The notes under the pieces: generated by a model | What the model was told of the DNA's origin: nothing | What the model saw: the letters and a program-made list of their open reading frames with translations, nothing else | Database searches by the model: none | Origin: Collinsella sp. | Lineage (GTDB): Bacteria > Actinomycetota > Coriobacteriia > Coriobacteriales > Coriobacteriaceae | Direction of reading: 5' to 3' | Length of the DNA: 25,399 nucleotides | Assembly: GCA_019414045.1 (NCBI GenBank) | Contig: DXMW01000015.1 | Location: forward strand, 1-25,399 | Shown: positions 13,962-23,700 of the stretch, one piece after another | Layout of the letters: the number at the start of each line of letters is the position of its first letter | How positions within the stretch are numbered: position 1 is the stretch's first letter | Program-made: the position numbers and the translations under genes

Positions 13962-15992
13962 ATGACCGCACCTGCATCCAAGCTGCTCCAGCCCATTACG
14001 GTTGGCCCCCTTGAGCTCAAGAACCGCATTATGTTCCCGCCGCTCACCACCGGCTACGAGGAGCGCGACGGTTCCATCGGCGAGCGCAGCCTGGCCTTTT
14101 ACGAGCGTCTGGCCCGTGGCGGCGTGAGCTACATCGTCATCGGCGACGTCGCTCCCGTTATGACCGCGAGCCCCACGCCCAAGCTGGCGACCGATGCCCA
14201 GATCCCCACGTTTAAGGCGCTGGCCGACGCCGTCCACAAGCACGGCGCCAAGATCGCCCTGCAGCTGTTCCATCCCGAGTACGACGTGCCCGGCGTCGGC
14301 CGCATGGTCATGGGCTCCATGGCCGCCGCCAAGGCCGCGCAGGAGGCCAAGGCCGCCGGCGACGAGGAGACCTTCGCCGCCAAGATGGCCGAGTCCAACG
14401 AGATTCGCAAGCAGGCCTACGCCAAGCTGCACCACGACATGCAGCACTTTGTGAACGAGGCGAGCGTGGAGCAGCTCACCCAGATCAAGGAGGCCATCGC
14501 CGCCTCGGCCGCTCGCGCACAGCAGGCCGGGATCGACGCCATCGAGGTCCACGGCGACCGTCTGGTGGGCTCGCTGTGCTCGGCTATCCTCAACCAGCGC
14601 ACCGACGAGTACGGCGGCTCGTTCGAGAACCGCGTTCGCTACGCGCTGGAGGTCGTCGCCGCCATTAAGGAAGCCGCACCGGAGCTGATGGTGGAGTACA
14701 AGCTCCCCGTGATCATGGAGAACCCCGACGGCACGCCGCGCGGCAAGGGCGGCCTGCAGCCCGATGAGGCCTGCGAGTTTGCCAAGCTGCTCGAGGGCGC
14801 GGGCATCGACATGATCCAGGTCGCGCAGGCCAACCACACCGGCAACATGGGAGACACCATTCCGCCCATGGGCGCCATGCCCTACAACTGGACGCTGCCG
14901 GTGGCCGAGCGCGTCAAGGCCCTGGTCTCCGTGCCGGTGGCAACCGTCGGCCGCGTTGTCTCGGTCGAGGCCGGTGAGAAGATTCTGGAAGACGGCGCGG
15001 CCGACATCATCGCCTACGGCCGCTCGCTCATGTGCGACCCCGACATTGCGCTGAAGGCCGCCACGGGTGAGCCCATCCGCGAGTGCCTCAACTGCAACAA
15101 GGGCTGCGTCGACGCGATTCAAAACCGCAAATACATCTCGTGCGTGCTCAATGCCGAGAACGGCGACGAGGCGACCATCGCCATTAAGCCGGGCGAGGGC
15201 GACAAGAAGATCGCCGTGGTGGGCGGCGGTATTGCCGGCCTGGAGGCCGCGCGCGTGGCGGCCAAGCGCGGCTACGACGTGACCGTCTATGAGGCGAGCG
15301 ATCATCTGGGCGGCCAGATTGTGCTGGCGGCCGCGCCTCCGCGCAAGGACGAGATCATGCGCTCGGTGGAGTATTACGAGAAGATTCTGCCCGGCCTGGG
15401 CGTAAAGGTTGAGCTCAACCATGCCGCTACGGCCGAGGACCTCAACGCCGCCGACGCCGCGATTGTGGCTGTGGGCGCGCACGACGTGGTCATCCCCGTT
15501 CCGGGCGCCGATTCGGACAAGGTCGTCTCGAGCTGGGACGTGCTGGCCGGCAAGGCGGAGCTCGCGGGCTGCGTCGCCGTTATCGGCGGCGGCCTGGTGG
15601 GCACCGAGACTGCCGAGTACCTGCTGCAGAACGGCTGCGAGGTGGCGATTGTCGAGATGCTCGACAAGATTGCCGCAGGCGAGTCCGAGACCATTCTGCC
15701 GCTGATTATGAACGACTTTGCCGCCCACAACGTTGAGCAGCATGTTAAGACCCGCCTGACCGCCATTACCGACGAGGGCGTGGAGGCCGTTCGCACCACC
15801 GAGGACGGCGCCGAGGAGCCGGTGAAGATCGCCTGCGATTACGTGGTGATGGCCGTGGGCTCCAAGGCCAACGGGTTTGACCTGGACGGCGTAACGGTGC
15901 CCGTGACCTGCGTGGGCGACTGCTCGGGCGAGCGCACCGCCGACATTGCGAGCGCCATTCGCACGGCGTATCACGCGGCCAACGAGCTCTAA
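13962..15992 (+). CDS. NADH:flavin oxidoreductase / 2,4-dienoyl-CoA reductase-type enzyme
   Basis: 676-residue two-module redox enzyme. The N-terminal half is an FMN-binding old-yellow-enzyme barrel (LLQPITVGPLELKNRI at the start, RTDEYGGSFENRVRY and VATVGRV later, GRSLMCDPD near 350). A Cys cluster CLNCNKGC, with a fourth Cys in YISCVLNA, binds a [4Fe-4S] cluster in this family. The C-terminal half has two dinucleotide folds, VVGGGIAGLEAARVAAKRGYDVTVYE for FAD and VIGGGLVGTETAEYL for NAD(P)H. Relatives reduce conjugated double bonds in enoyl compounds, bile acids or plant-derived substrates; the substrate here cannot be told. One insertion (AAAKAAQEAKAAGDEE, near residue 125) is alanine-rich. 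The ATG at 13962 follows GAGGAA. Single gene, own terminator. Confidence 0.9.
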   Translation: MTAPASKLLQPITVGPLELKNRIMFPPLTTGYEERDGSIGERSLAFYERLARGGVSYIVIGDVAPVMTASPTPKLATDAQIPTFKALADAVHKHGAKIALQLFHPEYDVPGVGRMVMGSMAAAKAAQEAKAAGDEETFAAKMAESNEIRKQAYAKLHHDMQHFVNEASVEQLTQIKEAIAASAARAQQAGIDAIEVHGDRLVGSLCSAILNQRTDEYGGSFENRVRYALEVVAAIKEAAPELMVEYKLPVIMENPDGTPRGKGGLQPDEACEFAKLLEGAGIDMIQVAQANHTGNMGDTIPPMGAMPYNWTLPVAERVKALVSVPVATVGRVVSVEAGEKILEDGAADIIAYGRSLMCDPDIALKAATGEPIRECLNCNKGCVDAIQNRKYISCVLNAENGDEATIAIKPGEGDKKIAVVGGGIAGLEAARVAAKRGYDVTVYEASDHLGGQIVLAAAPPRKDEIMRSVEYYEKILPGLGVKVELNHAATAEDLNAADAAIVAVGAHDVVIPVPGADSDKVVSSWDVLAGKAELAGCVAVIGGGLVGTETAEYLLQNGCEVAIVEMLDKIAAGESETILPLIMNDFAAHNVEQHVKTRLTAITDEGVEAVRTTEDGAEEPVKIACDYVVMAVGSKANGFDLDGVTVPVTCVGDCSGERTADIASAIRTAYHAANEL

Positions 15993-16018
15993 GTAAGAAA
16001 GCTATCGCGTATTGAGTG

Positions 16019-16055
16019 GGCGGGGAGTGCCGTATCGGCGCTCCCCGCCTTTTTT
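16019..16055 (+). terminator. Strong terminator of the oxidoreductase gene
   Basis: A 14-bp GC-rich stem (16019-16032 with 16036-16049, one T-G pair) with a 3-base loop is followed by six T, about 27 bases past the stop codon. Confidence 0.95.
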
Positions 16056-16087
16056 GCCAATGAGGGCGCCCCTGACCAGCGGGTTCA

Positions 16088-16168
16088 GAAAATCCGAATT
16101 TCATGCACCAGAAAATCCGACTCCTTAGAACATGAAAATCCGAATCGCAACCACCCGAAAATCCGAAT
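16088..16168 (+). repeat. Four 12-bp direct repeats at an exact 23-bp period
   Basis: GAAAATCCGAAT (second copy GAAAATCCGACT) starts at 16088, 16111, 16134 and 16157. The three intervals are each exactly 23 bases, made of a 12-base repeat and an 11-base spacer whose sequence is not conserved. The array ends 59 bases before the start of the second DUF4143-type ATPase. The spacing is about two helical turns, as expected for cooperative protein binding. A TACAGT box at 16173-16178 could be the -10 element. Confidence 0.9.
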
Positions 16169-16227
16169 TTGCTACAGTGGAATAGAAGAATCAGAAAGCA
16201 GGACCTGGAAATCTGCGGGGGTGGCTC

Positions 16228-17532
16228 ATGGCAGGTGAGAGGCTACATCGGGACGGATACATCCCACGTATCGTGGATGCGCAAATCGAGCGCTACCTTC
16301 GCGTCTTTGGCGCGGTCGAGATTGCGGGCACCAAGTGGTGCGGCAAGACGTGGGCCGCGCTTGAGCACGGGGCGTCCGCCTCGTATGTCGACGAGAATCT
16401 CGACCTCGCGCGTGCCGACCCGGCGATGATGTTGCTGGGAGACCGTCCGCATATTATCGATGAGTGGCAGCGAGTTCCCCAGATTTGGGACTACGTTAGA
16501 CACGAGGTTGACCGCACCCGGGGCACGCGCGGCGCCTATATCCTCACGGGTTCCGCCACGCCTGCGTTTGGCTCAAAGACGGAGGCACCCGCGCATAGTG
16601 GAGCCGGCCGCATCGGCCGCGTCCGCATGTACCCCATGACGCTTGCCGAGACAGGTGAGTCCAGCGGCAAGGTGAGCCTGGCGGGCTTGTTTGAGCATCG
16701 TTTTGAGCCCTGTCGGTGCAATGGCGATACACCGGGGCTTGTCGAAGCCGCCTGCCGCGGCGGCTGGCCCGAGGCGATCGATATGGTTTCGGCTGACGCC
16801 CAGCTCATCGCTCGCGAATATCTCAACACTACGTTTTCGAGCAGCTTCCCGGCGGTTGGTCTCGACCCCGATATTGCTCGTCGAGTCTCCGCATCGATCG
16901 CGCGCAATCTGGGACAGGCGACCACGTATAAAACGATTCTTATGGATATGTTCGGTGCCGAGGGGGAACCCGCAGCGTTTGCCGACGAGACCAAGGTGCG
17001 CAGGTACCTGGATGCCCTCAAAGGCATGTTCATTCTCGAGGAGGTCCCCGGTTGGGTTCCCGCCGCGCGCGACAAACGACGCTTTACCGTCAAGCCCAAG
17101 CGCTATCTGGCAGATCCGAGCCTTGCTTGCGCCTTGCTAGGTATGTCCTTGCAGGCGCTGCTTGCCGACTGGCAGACATTTGGTCTGGTGTTTGAGAATT
17201 TGGTCATACGCGATCTTTCGGTCTACGCACGTTCGCTCGACCTGCTGGATAGCACGCCCGTGCGCTATTATCGCGACGATTCGGGCCTTGAATGCGATGC
17301 CATCGTGCAGCTAGCCGATGGACGGTGGGCCGCCTTTGAGATTAAGGTGAGCGAAGATAAGGCGAGCGCCGGCGTTGAGAGCCTCAAGCGCGTTCGCAAG
17401 AAGGTCTGTGGAAATCCTCGTTCACGCACACGCGAACCGGAGTTTATGGCCGTGATTGTGGGGGTGGGTGAGTACGCCCGCGAGGTCGAGGACGGTATCT
17501 ACGTGATACCCGTGCGCGCGTTGGGGTGTTAA
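16228..17532 (+). CDS. AAA ATPase with C-terminal DUF4143 domain (locus 2)
   Basis: 434-residue protein of the same broad AAA_14-DUF4143 type as locus 1, but clearly a different branch. Walker A is GTKWCGKT (about residue 34), Walker B PHIIDEWQ near 74, and the sensor strand is YILTGSATP, followed by the arginine-containing GRIGRVRMYPMTLAE. The C-terminal half has VFENLVIRDLSVYAR, then ECDAIV and FEIKVS, an intact D...ExK pattern of the PD-(D/E)XK nuclease-like fold, unlike locus 1. The start at 16228 follows GGGGGTGG; upstream lies the 23-bp-spaced repeat array. It is monocistronic. Cellular function of the family is not established. Confidence 0.85.
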   Translation: MAGERLHRDGYIPRIVDAQIERYLRVFGAVEIAGTKWCGKTWAALEHGASASYVDENLDLARADPAMMLLGDRPHIIDEWQRVPQIWDYVRHEVDRTRGTRGAYILTGSATPAFGSKTEAPAHSGAGRIGRVRMYPMTLAETGESSGKVSLAGLFEHRFEPCRCNGDTPGLVEAACRGGWPEAIDMVSADAQLIAREYLNTTFSSSFPAVGLDPDIARRVSASIARNLGQATTYKTILMDMFGAEGEPAAFADETKVRRYLDALKGMFILEEVPGWVPAARDKRRFTVKPKRYLADPSLACALLGMSLQALLADWQTFGLVFENLVIRDLSVYARSLDLLDSTPVRYYRDDSGLECDAIVQLADGRWAAFEIKVSEDKASAGVESLKRVRKKVCGNPRSRTREPEFMAVIVGVGEYAREVEDGIYVIPVRALGC

Positions 17533-17807
17533 GGGGCGGCACGCCGTGTGCCCGCTGCCCGGTGCTGCGGATTGGTGCAAGTGGTCAGGTTTGTTTGCAC
17601 CATGTCCTTGGCATATGGAAGAAGCTGCTATTCGTAATCTTTAAGACATCATTAAGGCTTGCGCTGTGGAGCAAACCGCAGGTCAATGCTATTCTTTTAC
17701 CTTATCGTATGGTGTTGTATTCTGCCTGAATTCTCTACCTGCGAACAACGGATAAACGCGACCGAGCGGAAAGGATGGCACGCCCGCTAGCAGGGCAAAC
17801 GTAAACG
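17533..17807 (+). promoter_or_regulatory. Leader region of the surface-protein operon
   Basis: 275 bases without a convincing gene. A small hairpin (GGTGCAA at 17574 pairing with TTGCACC at 17595) could end the ATPase transcript, though it has no T-run. The part from about 17640 is poorer in GC and should contain the operon promoter, but no clear pair of boxes can be assigned. Confidence 0.35.
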
Positions 17808-18866
17808 ATGAGTGGCATGGACCGACATAGCGAGCTCCAGCAGCACAAGACGGCGGCCGAGTACCGCCAAGCTGCCGACGAGCACGTGCGGACCCTCAAG
17901 GATTTCTGGAAGGATTTCCTGGTGAGCGGTCTGTTTGTGCTGGCCTCCATCGTTGCCATCTTTGCATGCCTGGCCTGGTTTGCCGCGAATAACCGAGTGA
18001 GTGCCACGGGGAGCACGATCGCGGCGAAGGGCCCGCGGTTTGTGCTCTCGGGAACGCAGGGCGGCACGGCGGGTAAGTACGACACTCAGGACAACTACGC
18101 GTCGGACAGTACAAGCCTTGCCGTGAACAATCTTTTCAACCTCAATAACATGAGCACCGATGGCGGTCTCTCTCCGGGGTCGGCCGGCCAGCTCCAGCTC
18201 AACGTCAGGCCGCTCTGCAATGACCTGCACGATATCACGGTGGAGATGACCTGGGAAATTTCTGTTCAGACGAGCGTTGCGGGCACGGGCGGCACTGCTG
18301 CGGATGCATCGAAAAACGAAGAGATCATCAACTCGCTTAAAGATTTGGTGCGCGGTCATATCCTGGTTTTTCAGGGCAAAGATGCCTCTGGCTTTTACTC
18401 GAATCCGCTGGTCCCCACGACCACCACGGTGACCCAGGACGGGGCCAGCGTCACCGTCATTACGCAGAGCTTTACCATCCCAAAGTCGAGCTTTTACGCT
18501 GCGGACTCAAATAGCACGACCGAAACCGTCACCAAAACCCTCTACTGGATTTGGCCGGAACAGTTCAAGAGCTATGTTCGCACGGGCAACGCCGGCTACG
18601 GTGGCAACCTTTTCGCTAACACAGGCGACGAGGGGGGATACACAACCCTTGTCGGCGACATCAACAATAACCACGCGCGCTATTTCCGCGCCGATAGCAC
18701 GAGCGTGCCAGGTCAGGCGCCTAGCGCGGTTCCGCCTGTCGGAGCCGGCATGTCCTCTGCGGATGTGGAAACCTGCGCCAGCTACTACAACAACGCCGAC
18801 GAGATTATCGGCAAGAACGTCAAGTACATTCGCGTGCGCTTCACCGCCAAGGAGGCGGATAAATAA
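17808..18866 (+). CDS. Membrane-anchored surface protein, first of operon
   Basis: 352 residues: a polar cytoplasmic N-terminus (about 1-42), one hydrophobic segment (about 43-62, FLVSGLFVLASIVAIFACLA) and an extracellular beta-rich domain. Directly after the helix comes WFAANNRVSATG, resembling the junction in TasA/camelysin-like proteins that are handled by the SipW-type signal peptidase; whether it is cleaved is inference. The ectodomain is rich in Thr, Ser, Asn and Gly with two Cys (in PLCNDL and ETCASYY) that could pair. No enzyme motif is visible. The next gene starts directly after its stop codon. The start is uncertain (ATG at 17808 or 17817) because the ribosome site is weak. Confidence 0.75.
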   Translation: MSGMDRHSELQQHKTAAEYRQAADEHVRTLKDFWKDFLVSGLFVLASIVAIFACLAWFAANNRVSATGSTIAAKGPRFVLSGTQGGTAGKYDTQDNYASDSTSLAVNNLFNLNNMSTDGGLSPGSAGQLQLNVRPLCNDLHDITVEMTWEISVQTSVAGTGGTAADASKNEEIINSLKDLVRGHILVFQGKDASGFYSNPLVPTTTTVTQDGASVTVITQSFTIPKSSFYAADSNSTTETVTKTLYWIWPEQFKSYVRTGNAGYGGNLFANTGDEGGYTTLVGDINNNHARYFRADSTSVPGQAPSAVPPVGAGMSSADVETCASYYNNADEIIGKNVKYIRVRFTAKEADK

Positions 18867-19706
18867 ATGGACGAGCAGCTTAATGCCCGCGAGCAGGGCG
18901 ATATCAAACACAACGAAGGAGCGGCAAACCCCGGCGGCAACGGGTTCGGCTCGCACGGCGAAGCGCGTCCGGCTGGCCGCATCGAGCGCATCAAGGCTTG
19001 GGTGAGCGACCACCGTCGCGAATCCCTGGCCATCGTGGGTCTGGTGGCCGTGCTTCTCGTGTTGCTGGGATTGACGCTCGGATGGTTCGTCGATGCCAAT
19101 CGCGGCTCCACCGTTGGCAAGATCAAGGAGCCGGCGGAGCTCAAAGTGCTGGGCCCCAACGCTACGGCAACAGAGCAGGTCGACCTGAGCTACAACCCCG
19201 AATACGGCGATACCAAGACCGGCAACACGGTGACGCTCAAGCGCCCGTTTTGCGTGCAGACGGGCGGTGACGGTTTTGAGCTGCAACTCGCGAATACGAC
19301 CAACATTACGGGTCTCACTATTGAGCTGTACAGAGCCGAGAACACGTCTGCGCTCCAGACGCCCGACGTGAGCGGTACCGCAGACGGCAAATCTTATAGC
19401 TGGAAAGCAACCGGAGAGAACCTGCTGACGAGCTTCGAATATATCAACAAGGAGAACGACGGTCTGGCAGCCGTGCCGGGCGAGGGCGCAAGCGACCCTA
19501 CATTCAAGGACTATCAAAACGTCCAGCGCAACGCGCGCCCGCTCTACCGATACAAGAAATTCGGCAAAGGCGACCTCAACGCTAAGACACTCGACAACTC
19601 GACTGGCAATGACACGCTTAACTTTATCATCAAGCTTTCGTGGGACGAGAGCGCCAAAGAGACCGACGTGATTTACCTGATCGCGCGCAACACGAGCGGC
19701 AAGTAG
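18867..19706 (+). CDS. Membrane-anchored surface protein, second of operon
   Basis: 279 residues with a long hydrophilic N-terminus (about 1-50), one membrane segment (about 51-71, LAIVGLVAVLLVLLGLTLGWF) and an extracellular domain. The junction WFVDANRGSTVG repeats the Trp-Phe-x-x-Asn pattern of the upstream protein, suggesting common descent or shared processing. The rest is rich in Thr, Asn and Lys, probably beta strands, with a single Cys (PFCVQ). Its ATG directly abuts the previous stop; a full AAGGAGG ribosome site sits inside the end of the previous gene. No known domain recognised; a fibre subunit or assembly partner is the best guess. Confidence 0.75.
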   Translation: MDEQLNAREQGDIKHNEGAANPGGNGFGSHGEARPAGRIERIKAWVSDHRRESLAIVGLVAVLLVLLGLTLGWFVDANRGSTVGKIKEPAELKVLGPNATATEQVDLSYNPEYGDTKTGNTVTLKRPFCVQTGGDGFELQLANTTNITGLTIELYRAENTSALQTPDVSGTADGKSYSWKATGENLLTSFEYINKENDGLAAVPGEGASDPTFKDYQNVQRNARPLYRYKKFGKGDLNAKTLDNSTGNDTLNFIIKLSWDESAKETDVIYLIARNTSGK

Positions 19707-19720
19707 GAGAGGGGGCGCAC

Positions 19721-20665
19721 ATGGAGAAGCAAGAGAAACAGCAGGATGCCGAGCGCGAGCAGCTGGCAAAAAGCAAGAGCCTAGTCAAGAACAAGCTGGT
19801 TGTGGCGGCAATCGCACTTATTTGCGCCGTGGCGCTCGTGACGGGTGGCTACTTTACCTATTCCGCCTACACCGCCAACGGATTTCTAAAGTCCGTCGCC
19901 GCAACGGGCACTGCGCAGAGCCTATTTGCAAGCGATTTGCTCACGGGCTATATGAGTGCGCCTAGCCCCGACGAGCTCGCCCGTGCCCAGCGCTCCGTTA
20001 CGGTGTATCCCAACAACGGGCAGTGCAACTTTACCTTTAGCATCTACAACTACTTGCTGGGCAACAGCAACTTCTGCAACGACAAAAATGTGACATACAC
20101 CTTGACGGTCGAGGGGCACGGGCTCGATGGCGCCACGTGGAGCTATGCGCCCCAGCCCGGTAGCAGCGTCACGCTTCCGGAGAATCAACCTACCAAGAAC
20201 GACTACACCGTGACCTTCCCCGAGGCTAAGTTGGGACAAGCATACTTTGTGATTAAGGCCACGGTCGTATCGGAGAAGAGCCCCGGCACCGAGCTAGCCT
20301 GTCTGGCGGCGAAAGTCGTGCCGTCAAAGAGGGCCGAGGTCAAGACCGCTGCGGTTGAGGGCGCGCTGGTCGATGAGGCTGGCAAGTTTGCTGATTACGC
20401 TGCATACAACTACCGCGTGACGGTTACGGGCGCACTGGCAAACGTCACGCTCACGTGGGGGGAGAACGTGGAGATCGACCCGTTCTTTGAGACCAACCAT
20501 AGCGCGACGGTGGATGCTGCAGCTCGCAAGGCTACGTTCACCATGGAGCCGGGTTCGATGGTCGTCAACTTTTACCGAGCGGACGGCAAAACGCCCGGTG
20601 GCTGGGGCGACCTGGACATTAGCGTGAGCGGAACTACTTTGACGGGCGCGACGGAGACTCGATAA
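19721..20665 (+). CDS. Membrane-anchored surface protein, third of operon
   Basis: 314 residues: a charged N-terminus with Gln/Glu/Lys runs (1-26), one membrane helix (about 27-48, LVVAAIALICAVALVTGGYFTY) and an extracellular part of two probable beta domains, the second starting near residue 200 after SEKSPGTELACLAAK. Three Cys (QCNFTF, NFCNDK, LACLAAK) lie outside the helix. The junction after the helix (YSAYTANGFLKSVAATG) again ends in an Ala-x-Gly pattern like the two upstream proteins. The start at 19721 follows GGAGAGGGGG at a good distance, 14 bases beyond the previous stop. Probably a further subunit of the same surface structure; no enzymatic motif. Confidence 0.75.
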   Translation: MEKQEKQQDAEREQLAKSKSLVKNKLVVAAIALICAVALVTGGYFTYSAYTANGFLKSVAATGTAQSLFASDLLTGYMSAPSPDELARAQRSVTVYPNNGQCNFTFSIYNYLLGNSNFCNDKNVTYTLTVEGHGLDGATWSYAPQPGSSVTLPENQPTKNDYTVTFPEAKLGQAYFVIKATVVSEKSPGTELACLAAKVVPSKRAEVKTAAVEGALVDEAGKFADYAAYNYRVTVTGALANVTLTWGENVEIDPFFETNHSATVDAAARKATFTMEPGSMVVNFYRADGKTPGGWGDLDISVSGTTLTGATETR

Positions 20666-20704
20666 CTCTGGAAGCGGAGTTTTAGGATAAGAGGTACGGA
20701 ATCG

Positions 20705-23700
20705 ATGAGAACGGCAAAGCGCATATTCGCAGAGTTCATGACGGTGGTCATGGTGCTCCAAGCATGCTCGCCCACGGTGGCTGCTGTGGCGGCAGGCTGG
20801 CAGAACATCTCGAACGAGATTGCTGCCGCATCTGCGAAGGCGTTGGATACTGCCGAGAGCGGCGAGACCAACGGCGATGTCACGATCGGGTCTGGGTCGA
20901 GTGATGCCGGCGCCGACAGCGACAGTGCTGGGGATGACGCGGTGAAGGATGACGCTGCAGCAGGCGATACCACCGATAGCGCCACTGGTTCCGATTCCAC
21001 GGGCGACCAGACGGAAGGCGACGATGCCGCTGACGATGCCGCCGCTGACGACGCCGAGCAAGATGCCGATGATGCGACTTCGGAGGACGCTGATGCCCAG
21101 GCGGGTGCGACGATCACGGATTTGAATAAGCTCGTCGAGCTGCTCGAGAAGAACGGCGCGGAAAGCATCGTGCGCAAAGACGACGAGAGCGGAATCCGAA
21201 GCCTCGATGTCAAGTCGTCGGAGGCGTTCGCCGTCCTGTCTAACGCCGACGCTTCGCTTTACTATGATGCGCAGATCAAGGTTATCATCACGGGCGATGC
21301 GAAGCTCACCGAGTCGGCTAATAACGGCATGTCTTTCCAGGGTCTTGGCAGTGATGAATGTCCGTTTGAAGGCAGGATCTATAGGGACGTTGATAGTCCC
21401 GTCGAGCTTACGACTGATCGGACGGTTTTTAATAACCTCAAGCTGTCTGACCAAAACAAAACGGTCAGGATAAAGTGGGTAGGCGCGACTAGCTATAGCG
21501 CACCGATGGTCGCTTCGAAGGTCAGCGGTGCGGAAAACGGCGAAGAGAGCAAGACACTCATCGCGTCGGTTGACATCGTGGAACCCGTGAACGTTGATGT
21601 GAAGGATGCGACTTCCGCCTTGACGGCACCCCTCCTGGGTGCGACGACGGGCGACCTTGCTGCGAACGTTACCTATAGCCTCACCGATTCTCGAAAGAAT
21701 CTCAACGCGAATGCGACGGGCAACATTGGCTTGATTGCCAACACGGTCGAGAGCGGGAGCTTGACGGTTGAGTCCGTCACGTTCCCCAACGATCTGACCT
21801 CAGGCGGAGCCGTCAAAACGAGCTCTGGCAACGCTGGCCTGCTCGTAGGCGAAGTCAAGGACGGTGCGACCCTGAGCATTGGCACTCTGGCAAACGTTCC
21901 CACCGCCACCGTCCAGTCTACGAACGGCTCCGCCGGTGGCGTTGTAGGACTCGTTGGCTCGAGCACGGGTGCCATGGTCAACGTCGCGAAAGCTCTCGAC
22001 CTACACGCGCTCACCGTCAAGGGCACAACTGCCAGCGGCGGTTTTATTGGTAAAGCGACCGTGCTCACACTGGGCGCGGATAATAAGCAGATTGGGTGTC
22101 CTCTAAATATTGGCGACGAGAACAGCGCTTGCTCTGGTGGCGTTATCGGCGACGTGAGCTTTGCGCAAGGATTTGCCGTTACGTCCAATATGTTCGACCT
22201 GGGCGACCTTGTGACTCTTGGTGCGTCGCAGCGCGCCGGCGCTCTTTTTGGCATGGCCGATATCTCTAATGGAGACATCGTGGTGCAAGGCGGGACGTAT
22301 AAGAGCAAACTCGCCTTACCAGAAGATGTTAGTGTCAACGGCAGCTACGGCGGCCTTGTCGGCAAGGTGTTCGCGACGAAAACGGACGACGACGGCGCTT
22401 TGCGCGCCTTTGTTGTTGAAAAGGATGCAGATAATAAGAATACGTGCTCAATTGAGTTTGACCTTGCGAGCAAGTTGTCCGACGCAGGCGGCGTTGTTGG
22501 CTATGTTGGCGATAGCGCAAATCCTAACTCGCAGCCCGTTGCCGTTGTCTTCAACGGCGTGACGGTTGCGTGCAAGGGAGATGCTTCGGCGCGAACGGGT
22601 ACCGGAAAGTTCGGTGGCGCCGTGGGCGTTGTCGATACGCGCAATGTCCTTGACGTGCGAGATTTCAAACTTACAAGCGACAATCCTATCGGTAAGGCGC
22701 AAAGCAACCGTGCCGCGGGAATTGCGGGATCCGCGTGGAATGCTGTAATCAAATTCAGCGGCATCACGGATCTGTCGGGCGCAAGTTTTGCCGAGAACGC
22801 CACGACGGGCCAGCTCGTATACGAGAACCACAACGCGCTGATCTTCGCTGCCGGCAATGGCTCTAATGGTGATCTGGGAGACAAGGGCGCTGCGGTCTGG
22901 ACCTTCAAGCGTAGCAACTCAGCCTCAAAGACGGACGACATCGCGACCTACGGTGAAGTTGTTCGTCTGGGCGGCGACTTCATTAAGCTTGATGTGGACA
23001 CTCATAAGTTGACCTTGCCGGATTCGCTGACGGCAGCTAACGGTGCCTACGCCCTAACCACAGCTGAGGATTTCGCCAAGCTTGCGATTACCTGGCAAAC
23101 CAACGGCTACTACTCGATGGTTGACGGCGTTACCGAAAACAACCTTAACGGCTTGCAGTCCTCGACCATTACGGTGAACGGCACTATTGATCTCAAGGGC
23201 ACGGGCCTGACGGGTTTCACGCAGGATCGTGCAGACGGCTCGCAAGTTTTCTCGGGAACGTTGAACGGTGGCGGCACAATCAATCTTGCCGTCGGCGAGG
23301 CGTACGGCAAGCGTGGTGAAGACGTGCTCGACGGCAATAACACGAGCAACGGCAACGGCAAAATCTACCGCCACGGCCGCTTGGGCTTGTTCGCGGCCGT
23401 CAACGGTGCAACCATCTCCAACGTCACAATCGCTGGCTCCATGAAGTTCGATAACGGTTCGGCTATCGATGCCGGGTCGCTTGCGTGTGCCATCGTCGGC
23501 AACCTGTCATTGTCTGGCGTAACGTGCAAAACGAATATCGCGTGCGATGATACGTTTGCCAATGACGTGAACATTGGCGGTATTGCGGGCAGCGTGCTGG
23601 CGGCTTCTACGGTTGCGTTTAAGGATAACAGCAAGGCTCAAGCGACCATCGCTGCAACTAAAACGCTTAACGGCAATAGTCGCATTGGCGGCGCCATTGG

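Noticed and set aside
13722..15974. 750-codon open frame opposite the oxidoreductase
   Set aside because: It is an antisense shadow; the plus strand carries all motifs of a known flavoenzyme plus ribosome site and terminator.
16088..16168. CRISPR array
   Set aside because: Repeats are only 12 bases with 11-base spacers, and there are no cas genes; this fits protein-binding iterons better.
20705..20790. Lipoprotein signal in the giant surface protein
   Set aside because: LQAC has Gln where a lipobox needs a small or hydrophobic residue, so ordinary AxA cleavage is more likely.
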